From assembly GCA_003024785.1 (NCBI GenBank), contig PUQB01000249.1, forward strand, positions 1 through 64,000: DNA of 64,000 nucleotides, given 5' to 3'. This DNA is from Selaginella tamariscina (taxonomy: Eukaryota; Streptophyta; Lycopodiopsida; Selaginellales; Selaginellaceae). A program made the position numbers and the translations under genes. This document shows, piece after piece, positions 22,154 through 34,394 of this stretch (within the stretch, counting starts at the first letter, position 1; the number at the start of each line of letters is the position of its first letter). Under the pieces are notes generated by a model. That model saw only the letters and a list, made by a program, of their open reading frames with translations. It was not told the DNA's origin and did not search any database.

Positions 22154-22168
22154 CTAGGGTTAGGGTTT
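22154..22168 (+). promoter_or_regulatory. Telo-box motif, copy C
   Basis: CTAGGGTTAGGGTTT about 14 bp before the ATG. A short deletion (GATTCGACGATG in place of GATTTAGGGCTGGCGACG) brings it nearer the start than in the other copies. Confidence 0.5.
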
Positions 22169-22181
22169 AAGTGATTCGACG

Positions 22182-23445
22182 ATGTGGACGGAATTGCCTT
22201 TGGAGGTGCTGACTTACATTCTGGAAAAGATAAGTGATCTCGATCTGAACACATTCTTGGCTGCCTCAGCAGTGTGCAAGCATTGGAGATGCAGCTCTAG
22301 CTTGGTAAGTTCAATCTCTTTAGAAACCTACCTTGTCAATTGCAAGAAGCACCACAACTACTGCTTCAAGTGCTCCTACCTTGTCAATTGCAAGAAGCAC
22401 CACAGCTACTTCTTCGAGTGCTCCTGCTTTAGCGATTGCATCCAGAGTGTCCTTGCTCGTTCCAAATCCGTCTCCAAGCTGAGGATCGATTTCGATTTAG
22501 TCATCGACCGGTCTATAGTGTGTGACGTACTGGGCAAATGTAATTGGTTAGGCACTCTTCAAGAACTTCACATGAGATTTGGGAAGGTCTGGAGCTGCAG
22601 TAGCCTGTCTGTTTTTGACTGGATAGCTCAGGATTTGATCTTGACCAATTTGAAGAGCCTCACTATTATTACTGGGTACAGTTCGAATGAAACTATTATT
22701 ACTGGGTACAGTTCGAATGAAGCAATTCAGTTGCTAATGGAGCGGGTTGCTAACCTCGAGTACTTAAGTCTCAGTTGTGATGACTGGTATACAACACCTG
22801 TTGTTATAAATGCACCAGCGAGCGTGGTAAGGATGGAGCTGACTTTCACTTTGGCTGGAAACCTTTTGGTAAATGCAGCTGGGGTTAAAGACATGTTCAT
22901 TGACGCCATACGGGTGGAACTCGAAACTCCTCTTCTTGAGGAGCTTACACTTCATTTCGGAACACAGATTATCAGGGGTTCTCCAGCTGTTCGAAGATTG
23001 CACATGTGCCTTAACGAAGACTGTTCACACAATAACATAGTAAGCACTCTGAGTTCCTGTGTCGCCTTGTCAGGGATCAAGACTCTCTGCATAAGTCCTG
23101 GTTTGACTCATCGGGATTCTGAGGAAGACAATTACATAGAGAATTCTGGGATGTTCTTCGATGTTATGAGCAAACTAACGGAGCTGGAGGAACTAGAGCT
23201 TAATTTCAACATGGTTATGCAGGTGCTGTTCCTAGAGGCTATATGTAAATGTTTTTAACTGTGTTTTGTTCTTCTTGCAGTTATCACCTGAAGGGAATGA
23301 GGTGACAGTGTTCCTTCCAAAACTGAAGACACTGGCATTCGATTGCTCCGGTTGTGTACTAGATTACAATTACTACTTTGCTAAGAGGGAGGATTCTTTA
23401 ATAGAGAAGTTCCAAGACTGCTTGGGAGTACTTGAAAGTCTGTGA
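22182..23445 (+). CDS. F-box/LRR-like protein, copy C (intact frame, internal duplications)
   Basis: Exon 1 is 22182-23222 (347 codons), intron 23223-23280 (58 bp, GT-AG, phase 0), exon 2 23281-23445 ending TGA: 401 residues. The F-box is at residues 4-36 (LPLEVLTYILEKI, VCKHWR), followed by leucine-rich segments. Two in-frame tandem duplications are unique to it: a 51-bp unit giving the Cys/His-rich segment YLVNCKKHHNYCFKCS and then YLVNCKKHHSYFFECS, and a 33-bp unit giving IITGYSSNET then IITGYSSNEA. The C-terminus reads EKFQDCLGVLESL, differing from B and D through small indels (TTCCAAG, GAAAGTC). The LSVLSLD segment is shortened. Role presumably as SCF substrate receptor; substrate unknown. 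Not embedded in Y on its left side. Confidence 0.8.
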
Positions 23446-25098
23446 CGCCACGTGCTCAAGTGGTGATAGAAATGAGCATTGTTCAAGCCTCACAAAGAAG
23501 GTTGATCTACTGCAACATACTAGTACATGTACAGAATAATCCCATGTACTTAAACGCTATATATGTATTCTTATTTTGCTGGTACTCCCGTAGAACATCT
23601 AGTACTGGTTCCCTTGCACAACATGCCTGATTAATGTTTTTGAGTTCCCAAGCGATGTTGATTGAAAAAAATGCATTATTATTTTAAGTATATTTAACGT
23701 TGTGTGTAAATAAATTTCATGTTTATCGAATATATTCATAAAGACGGATTTAAGTTTTATTTACGGACAAATATTTTTTAATATTACTTCGGCAAATAGT
23801 GGTCGTTTGCATTCATGTGGTGTTGAACTAAAGTTCATTGGTCCTTCGATTTACTGTGTGCTTGTTAGTCATTTATTATCCATGAACTTTAAATTTAATA
23901 GAGTTTTATGTTTAGTATATATATATTTTTTTTAAGTATTTTGCTAGAAACTATGCATTAGATTAATACAATCATGATAGCAAAGATCCATACCATACAC
24001 ATGTACATGTACCTTACCATCGTATGCACATATTTATGTATTAATGTATGTGAATTAAGTATTTTATACATACACGTACAGAGAAATAAACCTTTATTAA
24101 TATTATTGATCTGTAAACTCTACGATGTTGTGTTCTGCATTACCTGCACATATGAGTGTGTTGTGTCTGTATGCTTATATAAGCATGTATAGTGTGTGTA
24201 TGTGTGTCTGTGTTGCAACACACGTAACCGTATATATCACCCGTTGATGTCTGCAACTGTGTCTGTATGTGTGTATCCTATCTATGCAAAACATACACAT
24301 TCTTCTCTTTATAGATTGTAGTTATAGCGACATATATGCCACTCTTCTATACACGTGCATGTGTAAGCGTGTGCAGATACATGTATGATCGTGTGTATTA
24401 CCTGTAGAATTTGAAGGCGTGGTACTGGAAAATATATCTATATTACTGCTTGTTACAATTGGAAAAGTATTGGATTAGATTTTAATTACCACCATTAAAT
24501 AATATATTCTTATATTCTATAGTAAGATTATTTTCATTATTATGTGTGTTACGTGTTGTGCGTAGTTCTTATAACAGTTGCGAATAATTTGCAACATTCA
24601 AATTTCGATTGAACACACACACACACATAATATGCCATAGGATGTGTGTGTGCGTGCGTGTGTTTTATAGCTGTTAAATGGCACGGTTAAGTTACAAAAC
24701 TTCATCTTAAGCTCGATGAGATATGTTTTTCCTTTTTTTTTTTTTCCTGTAGCTTTGAAGAGTCAACCTCTAATAAGATGGATAAGCTATACTCTCAGTT
24801 TTTATTTTTCAGAAGACGTGGTTTGACTGGACTTCACTGTTAACACTTTAAACAGGTGTTTAAGGGTTCGATCTTTACATATAATTATGTATTTTATTTG
24901 AGTATTTTTTCAATAAAAACTGCTCTCTTTATTTGTAAGAAAAAAAATAAAACTAAAAAAGTTTCTCACAAATTTACCCTGGTCATGTTATTCATGTTCC
25001 GAGTATGGAGCAAAATAACAATACATTCTGGAGTTTGCAATATTTATCAGGAAACCAACACGTTAAAGAACATAAGCTAATAAGTAATAATGTGCAGT
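23446..25098 (+). other. Conserved non-coding block downstream of F-box copy C
   Basis: Matches the blocks after A, D and E. Like D, and unlike A and E, it retains the TGTGTAAATAAATTTCATG segment. It includes the facing CACACACA and GTGTGTGTGCG tracts near 24615-24660. No gene seen. Confidence 0.5.
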
Positions 25099-25315
25099 GA
25101 AGGATACAAAGAAAGCATATTCTCTTATTAAGGATTTAAGGTATATTAGGTTTGTTATCTTTACCCTTAACTTTTACCACATTAATTAGGTTGAAAGCCT
25201 CTCCAAAGGGGAATACAAATGAAAGGTTAGCCCATAAGCATTAGTTGCCTGATACTGCATTTTACTTTGTAAGGCACTTTCTACCTCTCATTTTACCACT
25301 AAGAAGTACTTCAAT
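25099..25315 (-). repeat. Right inverted-repeat arm, copy C
   Basis: GAAGGATACAAAGAAAGC through TTTTACCACTAAGAAGT, the reverse complement of the left arm with indels (for example, the stretch around CCTGATACTGC is shortened). Confidence 0.7.
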
Positions 25316-25339
25316 GCTTTCCACCCACTTGCCATTTGT

Positions 25340-25360
25340 TACAACCCCTAGGTTAACAAG
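25340..25360. other. Junction of tandem F-box units C and D
   Basis: The Y LTR start after C (CACTTGCCATTTGTTACAA) runs into CCCCTAGG and then continues as Y internal sequence (GTTAACAAGAAATAAAACC). Both parent sequences contain CCCCTAGG at the switch, so C and D were joined at an ~8-10 bp shared sequence. Confidence 0.65.
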
Positions 25361-26624
25361 AAATAAAACCTTGTCTTATTCCTTAATTTTTAAACATGCT
25401 TAACAACCTTGTCGTCAAGCGCACAATAAGCAATTTGAATCCGTCTTAAATGCTTACGTCTTTATGTTTCTTTAATTTTCCACCCTCACGTTACGGTATT
25501 ATAACTTCATATTTCTACATCCCTTCGTTACCCCTTTACATAAGGGTCTACTAGTATATTTATCCTTGTTAATATATAGCTACATCAGATTAGGTATGAA
25601 ACTTTTATCAAAACTAAGCTCTTTTTTAATACAAAAGTATTATTCATGAAACCCTATTCTTTGTAAATATGTCAATTTGCCCAAAGGTGATCCTAGAGGT
25701 GCATAATTGTATACATGTATACGAATAAGATCATATTAACATGAAATTAGCCCACCCACTTAACGTAAATTCATTAATAATAAGAATCAAATTCAATCAA
25801 ATTTGTGACCAAGTGTCATAACATTAATATTCATTTTTCGTAAAGAACTTTGTACTCTTTCATAACACACCAATTTAGAAATAAAATAAGCTAATATACT
25901 TTTTTTTATCAAACTAATAATGTGGAAACTAGGAAACTCAACCTCTATCCACGATGATCTTTAGATATCATGTGTCTAAACTAACCCGTTTCTTTTGTAA
26001 TCATTCCCCAAAGAGCATAATCACTATGTTCATTTAATAATTCTTAACTCCTTATGTATGTAACATTATTATTGAAGATCTTATTTAATTTGAGCAAATA
26101 CTAGAACAATTGAAATGCTTTATTTTATGTTAATTTTATCATCATTAATGACCTAGAACTTAATATTTGGTTTGCTAGAACTTAAAATGAATTAAAACTT
26201 GGTATAATAAACTTCAATGCAATAATAGATCTAAGTGATTATGTTTTTATTATTTTAATTTTAATTTTATTATCATTAACTACCCTAAGCTCATACAAAT
26301 CATATAAATAACTCAAAACAAAATTTAACAAGAAATTAAAAAGATTAGAATTGTTTATCTTTTTTATGCATCAAATAATAAGTTCTCTGCGCTTCAAAAG
26401 TTAAATATTCTTTATGTTTGAAATAACCAAATTTGTTAACTTCAAATATAATTATTCTAAAATTACATTTGATGGCCATAATCATTACTTAGTTAAAATA
26501 ATAAAACTTAATGACAATATATTTAATTTTATAATAATTTGTTTGTATTTAAGACTAAATATATATATTTACAAAAGAGTAGTTAGCCACTAAACAACAA
26601 ATTTCAATCTTAAGAGGGGCTAAA
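25349..26624 (-). mobile_element. Y-type internal region upstream of F-box copy D
   Basis: Collinear with 147-1512 and 45826-47187, with more substitutions and a shortened segment near 26120. It starts inside the element at the C-D junction, so the adjoining Y LTR is absent here. Confidence 0.6.
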
Positions 26625-27242
26625 TATGATAAATTTCAGCTGTATATATTGAAAGAAAAGGAAACGTATAAATTAAACGATGAATGGCAAAACTTTAATG
26701 CTGCCTTTAAGCAAAACATGCTCAGACGCGTGCGTGTGCGTGGTGTACATGTACACAATAAGTGCAAGGAGATGGTCAGAATATATCATAAGAATTAATC
26801 TTATTAAAGATGGTGACTCCATGCTCATTAGTTGGAATCGCCTACTTGGTGCTATCGGCGCTTGGAAAGTAAAAACAAACTCAATATAATTAATAGTTAG
26901 TGATGACAATGATATACTCACCTAATGTGGAAAGAATTACATATATGTTGTTATATATATGACAAATTTTAGGGATATATATATATGAAAATTTCGTAAG
27001 CACGTCCAATAACATATATTTATATTATCTTGAATAATTAAAGAAAAATTATAATTTATAATTATGTATATTAAACCATGTCCAATACTGTGGCTAATCA
27101 CATGAATACTTCCTGCATTGGCAGCCTCATCAAGTATTGTCTGATTTGTGAAGAAAACGGGACATTGGAGTGACCTCACACAACGTTACTATTATATACA
27201 TATAATACACACACATGTATATATATACATATATATACATGC
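26625..27242 (+). other. Conserved block upstream of F-box copy D
   Basis: Same block as 1513-2128 with very few differences, including the GTGTACATGTACAC palindrome. Confidence 0.55.
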
Positions 27243-27400
27243 AACTCCTTAGTGGTAAAAGACAGCTAGAAAGAGCCTTACAAAGTAAACTGCCAGTATC
27301 AGTTATACGTGCAACAACAAAGTGATGGGTTTTCAACCTAATTATGTGTTAAAAGTTAAGGGTAACCTTAAATCCTTAACAAGAGAATATACTTTGTTTT
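27243..27400 (+). repeat. Left inverted-repeat arm, copy D
   Basis: AACTCCTTAGTGGTAAAAG to GAGAATATACTTTG. About 30 bp found in A and E (from AACCTTTCATTTG to GAGGC) is missing here. Confidence 0.7.
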
Positions 27401-27414
27401 ATATAACAAGAGAT

Positions 27415-27429
27415 CTAGGGTTAGGATTT
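27415..27429 (+). promoter_or_regulatory. Telo-box-like motif, copy D
   Basis: CTAGGGTTAGGATTT 22 bp before the ATG; same one-base variant as copies A and E. Confidence 0.45.
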
Positions 27430-27451
27430 AAGTGATTTAGGGCTGGCGACG

Positions 27452-28782
27452 ATGTGGACGGAATTGCCTTTGGAGGTGCTGACTTACATTCTGGAAAAGA
27501 TAAGTGATTTCGATCTGAACACATTCTTGGCTGCCTCAGCAGTGTGCAAGCATTGGAGATGCACCTCTAGCTTGGTAAGTTCAATCTCTTTAGAAACCTA
27601 CCTTGTCAATTGCAAGAAGCACCAGAACGACTGCTTCAAGTGCTCCTGCTTTAGCGATTGCATCCAGAGTGTCCTTGCTCGTTCCAAATCCGTCTCCAAG
27701 CTGAGGATCGATTTCGATTTAATCATCGACCGGTCTATAGTGTGTGACGTACTGGGCAAATGTAATTGGTTAGGCACTCTTGAAGAACTTCACATGAGAT
27801 TTGGGAAGGTCCGGAGCTGCAGTAACCTGTCACTCTGTCTCTTGATTTTGACTGGATACCTGGATTTGGTCTTGACCAGTTTGAAGAGCCTCGCTATTAT
27901 TACTGGGTACATTTCGAATGAAGCAATTCAGTTGCTAATGGAGCGGGTTGTAACCTCGAGTACTTAAGTCTCAGTTGTGATGACTGGTATACAACACCTG
28001 TTGTTATAAATGCACCAGCGAGCGTGGTAAGGATGGAGCTGACTTTCTTTTGCTGGAAAACTTTTGGTAAATGCAGCTGGGGTTAAAGAGATGTTCATTG
28101 ACGCCATACGGGTGGAACTCGAAACTCCTCTTCTTGAGGAGCTTACCCTTCATTTCGGAACACAGATTATGAGGAGTTCTCCAGCTGTTCGAAGATTGCA
28201 CATGTGCCTTAACGAAGACTGTTCGAAGATTGCACATGTGCCTTAACGAAGACTGTTCAGACAATAACATAGTAAGCACTCTGAGTTCCTGTGTTGCCTT
28301 GTCAGGGATTAAGACCCTCTGCATAAGTCCTGGTTTGACTGATTGGGATTCGGATTCGGATTCCGATGAAGACACTTATATAGAGAATTCTCGGACGTTC
28401 TTCGATGTTATGAGCAAGCTAACGGAGCTGGAGGAACTAGAGCTTAATTTCAACATGGTTATGCAGGTGCTGTTCCTGGAGGCTATATGTAAATGTTTTT
28501 AACTGTGTTTTGTTCTTCTTGCAGTTATCACCTGAAGGGAATGAGGTGACAGTGTTCCTTCCAAAACTGAAGACACTGGCATTCGATTGCTCCAGTTGTG
28601 TACTAGATTACAATCACTACTTTGCTGAGAGGGAGGATTCTCTGCTAGAGAAGTTCCGGACTGCTTGGGAGTACTTGAAGTCTGTGACGCCACGTGCTCA
28701 AGTGGTGATTAGAAATGAGCATTGTTCAGGCCTCACAAAGAAGGTTGATCTACTGCAACATACTAGTACATGTACAGAATAA
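27452..28782 (+). pseudogene. F-box/LRR-like gene, copy D (broken exon 1, longest exon 2)
   Basis: The F-box at residues 4-36 is intact. Exon 1 breaks near 27947 (GGTTGTAACC lacks one C seen in C and E). It also has a 2-bp loss near 28046 and a partial tandem duplication at about 28188-28255 (GTTCGAAGATTGCACATGTG occurs twice, 34 bp apart). The intron is at 28467-28524 (58 bp). Exon 2 (28525-28782) is open for 85 codons and gives the longest C-terminus: FRTAWEYLKSVTPRAQVVIR and a further 20 residues. In A, B and E a single missing base ends the protein earlier, so D probably keeps the original C-terminal coding sequence while having lost exon 1. Confidence 0.8.
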
Positions 28783-30344
28783 TCCCATGTACTTAAACGC
28801 TATATATGTATTCTTATTTTGCTGGTACTCCCGTAGAACATCTAGTACTGGTTCCCTTGCACAACATGCCTGATTAATGTTTTTGAGTTCCCAAGCGATG
28901 TTGATTGAAAAAAATGCATTATTATTTTAAGTATATTTAACGTTGTGTGTAAATAAATTTTCATGTTTATCGAATATTCATAAAGACGGATTTAAGTTTT
29001 ATTTACGGACAAATATTTTTTAATATTACTTCGGCAAATAGTGGTCGTTTGCATTCATGTGGTGTTGAACTAAAGTTCATTGGTCCTTCGATTTACTGTG
29101 TGCTTGTTAGTCATTTATTATCCATGAACTTTAAATTTAATAGAGTTTTATGTTTAGTATATATATATTTTTATTTAAGTATTTTGCTAGAAACTATGCA
29201 TTAGATTAATACAATCATGATAGCAAAGATCCATACCATACACATGTACATGTACCTTACCATCGTATGCACATATTTATGTATTAATGTATGTGAATTA
29301 AGTATTTTATACATACACGTACAGAGAAATAAACCTTTATTAATATTATTGATATGTAAACTCTACGATGTTGTGTTCTGCATTACCTGCACATATGAGT
29401 GTGTGTGTCTGTATGCTTATATAAGCATGTATAGTGTGTGTATGTGTGTCTGTGTTGCAACACACGTAACCGTATATATCACCCGTTGATGTCTGCAACT
29501 GTGTCTGTATGTGTGTATCCTATCTATGCAAAACATACACATTCTTCTCTTTATAGATTGTAGTTATAGCGACATATATGCCACTCTTCTATACACGTGC
29601 ATGTGTAAGCGTGTGCAGATACATGTATGATCGTGTGTATTACCTGTAGAATTTGAAGGCGTGGTACTGGAAAATATATCTATATTACTTCTTGTTACAA
29701 TTGGAAAAGTATTGGATTAGATTTTTAATTACCACCATTAAATAATATATTCTTATATTCTATCGTAAGATTATTTTCATTATTATGTGTGTTTACGTGT
29801 TGTGCGTAGTTCTTATAACAGTTGCGAATAATTTGCAACATTCAAATTTCGATTGAACACACACACACACATATATGCCATAGGATGTGTGTGTGCGTGC
29901 GTGTGTTTTATAGCTGTTAAATGGCACGGTTAAGTTACAAAACTTCATCTTAAGCTCGATGAGATATGTTTTTCCTTTTTTTTTTTTTCCTGTAGCTTTG
30001 AAGAGTCAACCTCTAATAAGATGGATAAGCTATACTCTCAGTTTTTTTTTTTCAGAAGACGTGGTTTGACTGGACTTCACACTGTTAACACTTTAAACAG
30101 GTGTTTAAGGGTTCGATCTTTACATATAATTATGTATTTTATTTGAGTATTTTTTCAATAAAAACTGCTCTCTTTATTTGTAAGAAAAAAAATAAAACTA
30201 AAAAAGTTTTCTCACAAATTTACCCTGGTCATGTTATTCATGTTCCGAGTATGGAGCAAAATAACAATACATTCTGGAGTTTGCAATATTTATCAGGAAA
30301 CCCACACGTTAAAGAACATAAGCTAATAAGTAATAATGTGCAGT
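28783..30344 (+). other. Conserved non-coding block downstream of F-box copy D
   Basis: Closest to the block after copy C. Same microsatellite tracts (GTGTGTGTCTGTATGC near 29400; CACACACAC near 29860). No gene seen. Confidence 0.5.
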
Positions 30345-30563
30345 GAAGGATACAAAGAAAGCATATTCTCTTATTAAGGATTTAAGGTATATTAGGTTTG
30401 TTATCTTTACCCTTAACTTTTAACACATTAATTAGGTTGAAAGCCTCTCCAAAGGGGAATACAAATGAAAGGTTAGCCCATAAGCATTAGTTGCACGTAT
30501 CCCTGATACTGGCATTTTACTTTGTAAGGCACTTTCTACCTCTCATTTTACCACTAAGGAGTT
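30345..30563 (-). repeat. Right inverted-repeat arm, copy D
   Basis: GAAGGATACAAAGAAAGC to TTTTACCACTAAGGAGTT, which pairs with AACTCCTTAGTGGTAAAA on the left. No direct repeat flanks the two arms (TACATGC on the left, TCCACCCC on the right). Confidence 0.75.
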
Positions 30564-31244
30564 TCCACCCCACTTACCATTTGTTGCAACCCCCTAGGTT
30601 GTACAATTGTCCATGGTAGGTCACCCACCTACCATTTGTTATAACCCCTAGGCTATAATTGTCCATTTGTCCATGGTATGGGCACTTTAGCCCACGATTG
30701 GGTCCAACATGGTCCCCACAATCACAGTTAGCTCTCGCATGGAGGTTCTCGTCGTGACAATGACACCAAATCCCTTAGAATGACTATTTCCCAAACCCCA
30801 AAGGATAACTTGAGTAGACTTTTAGGACTTCACCTTAGGAGACCAATACAGGCTCATGCCTAATCTCATACATACCCCTGTGACAGAGCTAAAGCATCGT
30901 CACTTACCCTTTGAGGAATCATCCTTATCCAACCCCCTTTAGGGTGACAAGGGCTACCCTGAACCATGCCTAACTCTTGAGGGTTTGAGTGGCCAAGCCA
31001 TATTCTAAACTTAAGGCTAGTACTTAGCAAGGACACGAGTGTGCACTGTAAGTGAACACGAGTGTTCTGCTAAACAAACTCCCCAATGCTAAATTTGAAT
31101 AACCCTAAGTACATGACCTTACGAGTGCCTCACAATAGGGCTTTTGCTAATGAACTTAGGTTGTTTAACCCTTAGATCCCAAGGAGAACACCCCCTAGCC
31201 AAGTGTGCCAAAGCACACCTAGTTACCTCCCTTGAGATGATGCC
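30564..31244 (-). mobile_element. Y-type LTR, left part, split by element X
   Basis: Starts CCACCCCACTTACCATTTG and continues into the shared LTR family (CCCTTAGAATGACT, CATCGTCACTTACCC, GGTTTGAGTGGCCAAG). It is cut at 31244 by element X; the LTR resumes at 44516 with the duplicated ATGCC followed by CAAGGCTTAGCACC. Confidence 0.7.
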
Positions 31245-32690
31245 TATCAGAGTTTTAACCCAAAGAGTTAACACGTGGCAACACATGACTGCCAAGTAGC
31301 TTTTCGGTGTCATCACCCTGTGTGAGCAACACTAAATCTTCCAAGATGATCCCAAGAGTCTGACTTAGATGCCTAATTAGGCAAAAGACTTAGGGTCTTA
31401 CCCTAAGTCCCCTAGAATGACTATCCCCCGAACCTAGAGAATAACCCGAGTAGACTTTAGGATCCTATCCTAGTAGACCTAGATAGGCTCATGCCTTATC
31501 CTCATCAAGGAGACGTGACTTAAACATACCCCCAAGATAAATTTAAGGCATCGTCACTTACCCTTTGAGGAATCACCCCCATCCAGGAATACAACCCTTT
31601 TAGGGCGACAAGGGGTACCTTGAACCACGAGTAACCCTTGAGGGTTTGAGTGGCTTAGACATAACCTAGACTTAGGGCTAATAATTAGTGAGATCACGAG
31701 TGTTCTACTAAGCTAACTCCCCAATGCTAGGTTTGGATAACTCTAAGTACATGACCTTGGGCTCCGGCTGATGAGTTTAGGTTGTTCAACCCTTGAATCC
31801 CAAGGATCCCTAGTCAAGTGTGCCAAATCACACCTAGTTATGAGATCTAACCTCCCTTGAGTTGATGCCCAAGGCTTAGCACCCTAGTGTGAGCACAAGC
31901 ATGCCTATTTACTAGAGTATCCAACCCCTTAGCGACAAACCCATGACACAACCCCAAAGGGCATGCCTTGGGCATTGTATCATGTGACGTTTAGCTCAAT
32001 GTCACATTTTCATGTGACATTGCCTTCCACGATATGAGCTATCCTGTCATAGCCCCTTAGATTCAAAAGTTGCACTAAGTGCCACAAACGTGGCTCCTAA
32101 ATGCCAAGTCTAGAACCCCTCAGTGAACCCTCAGGAACTAGGTAACATGAACCTGTTAAATAAGTTCCCACGCCCACAATTGGACAAGGACACGGATGTG
32201 CCTTGCTTAGCTGTGAGTGCCACACCTAGCTTGATGTGGAGGAGGAGGCTAGAGACATGCCTCTACCTCTGCCTCTTGGAACGTGCAGTTCGACATGACC
32301 TCCCAAGCATGGATTCGCCAATGTTAAGGATAAGCTACCTCGAAGGTGGGATGTACCCCTGTTGTCTGGAAGTTGAGGTGGCACAACAAAGGGTTGTACT
32401 TTAATGACACAAGTTAAAGGTTGCACCGATAAAAAAGCAATGAACTCAATCATGAACCCATGAGCTCTCTTGCTACATACTCTACCTTATTTATGTGACA
32501 GAGCACCCCTCCCCGTTTCCTATATGTGTAAGTGGGCTGGCACGGAATGCCAGCCCCTTAGTTAATGAGATGAGTTTTGCACACTAGCCCCTGCCCCTAA
32601 ACCCTACCCAAGGGGGTATGGGTTTTAGGGCGTGGGTTAGGTCAACCCTAGGGGTGTTTTTAACCCTATTTAACATGCCAAACTCATCTA
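31245..32690 (-). mobile_element. Element X 3' LTR, first part (before gypsy-2)
   Basis: Begins TATCAGAGTTTTAACCC (the other LTR begins TGTTAAAGTTTTAACCC, so the terminal dinucleotide has changed). It continues to AACTCATCTA, where gypsy-2 inserted; the rest of this LTR is 38876-39096. Confidence 0.8.
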
Positions 32691-33254
32691 TGTCACAACC
32701 GATACAGGATACAGGATTCGGATACAGGATACGGGTTGCAGGATTTCCTACAGGATATTCTACAGGATTCCGGAACAGGATACGGTTGCAGGATATTCCT
32801 ACAGGATATGCCTAGAGGATAAGGGACATGTGGACTCATCTTAGCCTCTGCATGCATATCACTTTTGCATGCATGCAACCACTTTTAGCACTCATGCCTA
32901 GATTAGCTCTTGGAGTTGTGAGCATAAAAGCTCCGACCTAATTGTTGTACAATCAGTTACTATCAACACCAGTCTTACTACGATCAATCTTGTCTTGTCT
33001 TTGTTCTTGTCCTTGTTCTTGTTCTTTTCCTTGTCTGCTCCTTGGATCCTGTCCTGTTCCTGTCTGTTCCTGGATCCTGTTGTCCTTCCTGTCTTGCTCC
33101 CGGATCCTATCCTGTTCCTGTCTCTCCGGATCCTATCTGTCCTGTCTTGCTCTCTGATCCTAGTTCCTGTTCTTCTCTCGTCCTGCTTCCTGAGTCAAGC
33201 CTTCCTGTTCTTGGAATCCTGCTCTCTTCCTGGTTCCTGGATCGTGGCTTGACA
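32691..33254 (+). mobile_element. Gypsy-2 5' LTR
   Basis: TGTCACAACC to TGGCTTGACA, 564 bp. The first 130 bp are a cluster of ATACAGGATA-like repeats; then TTGGAGTTGTGAGCATAAAA, and a long CT-rich stretch with repeated GGATCCTGTC words. Confidence 0.85.
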
Positions 33255-33349
33255 GTTTGATAGTAACTGCTTTCATAGCTCTTGTTTTCCAGCTACTTTT
33301 TTTTCCTTGATTCTTTTCCTTCGTTTTCCTCCTTTTTCTTTCATAGATC

Positions 33350-34240
33350 ATGGCTGATTTTGAGCACTTTCAACGCGAGCACCAAATGTTGCTTCATGAG
33401 CTGGCCACTTTGCGCCAAGTGGTCACCGACTGCAAGGTTCCACCAATGCGCATGCAGCTGCTGATGCATCCTCCAAGGCTGCTGCGCAGGCTCTCTCTCA
33501 GGCATCGGTGGTTCCCTCTTCATCGAACTTTTCTTCGGAGCCGAAATCAGCATGCCAGAAAGTTCAGTGGCAATCGTGCCGATTTCCAAGGTTTCCTGAA
33601 TCAGATCCGGCTCTTGATCATGCAACCACGCTACTACACACAAAAGGTTGGCCTTTTGGCATCCTTACTAAGTGGATCTCCACGGGCTTGGGTTGCCCCT
33701 TGCTGGAGCGTGACGACCCATTGATGGAAGACTTTGAAGGTTTCGTGGCTGCCTTTGAAGCCTGCTTTGGAGATCCTGATAAGTACCGTTCCGCATGCAC
33801 GAAGTTACGGAAGCTCACTCAAGGATCCACCAGCTTCCGTCTATGCATCCGAATTTCAGCAACTTTGCACGAACATTCCATGGGACGAGACTGCATTGAT
33901 CGAACACTTCCGTTTTGGGTTGAGGGATGACGTGAAGGACCTTCTCCTTACGTTACCGGATGCCCAAACATTAGCGGAGATCATGCAACAAGCTGTTCGT
34001 TGCGACAACCGTTTGTTCGAGCGTCGTCAGGAAAGATCCCGTCAGCAGTTCCTGCAAACCAATCCTGCAGCTGTGGTACATGTTCCTACACCACCTTCTG
34101 GAGTAGTTCCTATGGAGGTTGAGAAATCCAAGCGTGGCTCTCTTTCCTGCTGAGAAGCAACGTCGCGCAGTGAGAACCTATGCTTGTATTGTGGTGAGCA
34201 GGACACAAGGTGGCAGAATGTCCTATTAAAGCCAGGAAGT
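33350..34240 (+). pseudogene. Gypsy-2 gag (frameshifted)
   Basis: Starts ATGGCTGATTTTGAGC: MADFEHFQREHQMLLHELAT, a coiled-coil-like N-terminus. The capsid region is spread over three frames (GLGCPLLERDDPLMEDFEGF near 33690, FEACFGDPDK, then SVYASEFQQLCTNIPWDETA and HFRFGLRDDVKDLLLTLP). A CCHC knuckle begins CLYCGEQ at about 34181-34201, but one base is missing just after, so its His and last Cys are out of frame. Confidence 0.8.
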
Positions 34241-34394
34241 TCAAGACGCGTGAAGTTGAAGCTGAAGTTCAGTCGGAAAACTTCAATGTCCACTTCGTCT
34301 AGGAGCCGCGAAGTTGGACGTAGGTGCAGGCTCCATTGGTGCTGCTCATACCATTCCATCACTCAAGTTTCCTGTACACATTCATTTAATAATC

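Noticed and set aside
32123..32404. Frame of about 93 codons repeated in LTRs at 43791 and 52615
   Set aside because: Consequence of LTR repetition; length and residues change by indels, and no domain is visible.
33160..33351. Basic Lys/Arg-rich frame on the minus strand at the LTR/gag boundary of gypsy-2
   Set aside because: Reverse complement of a CT-rich tract; not conserved as a protein.
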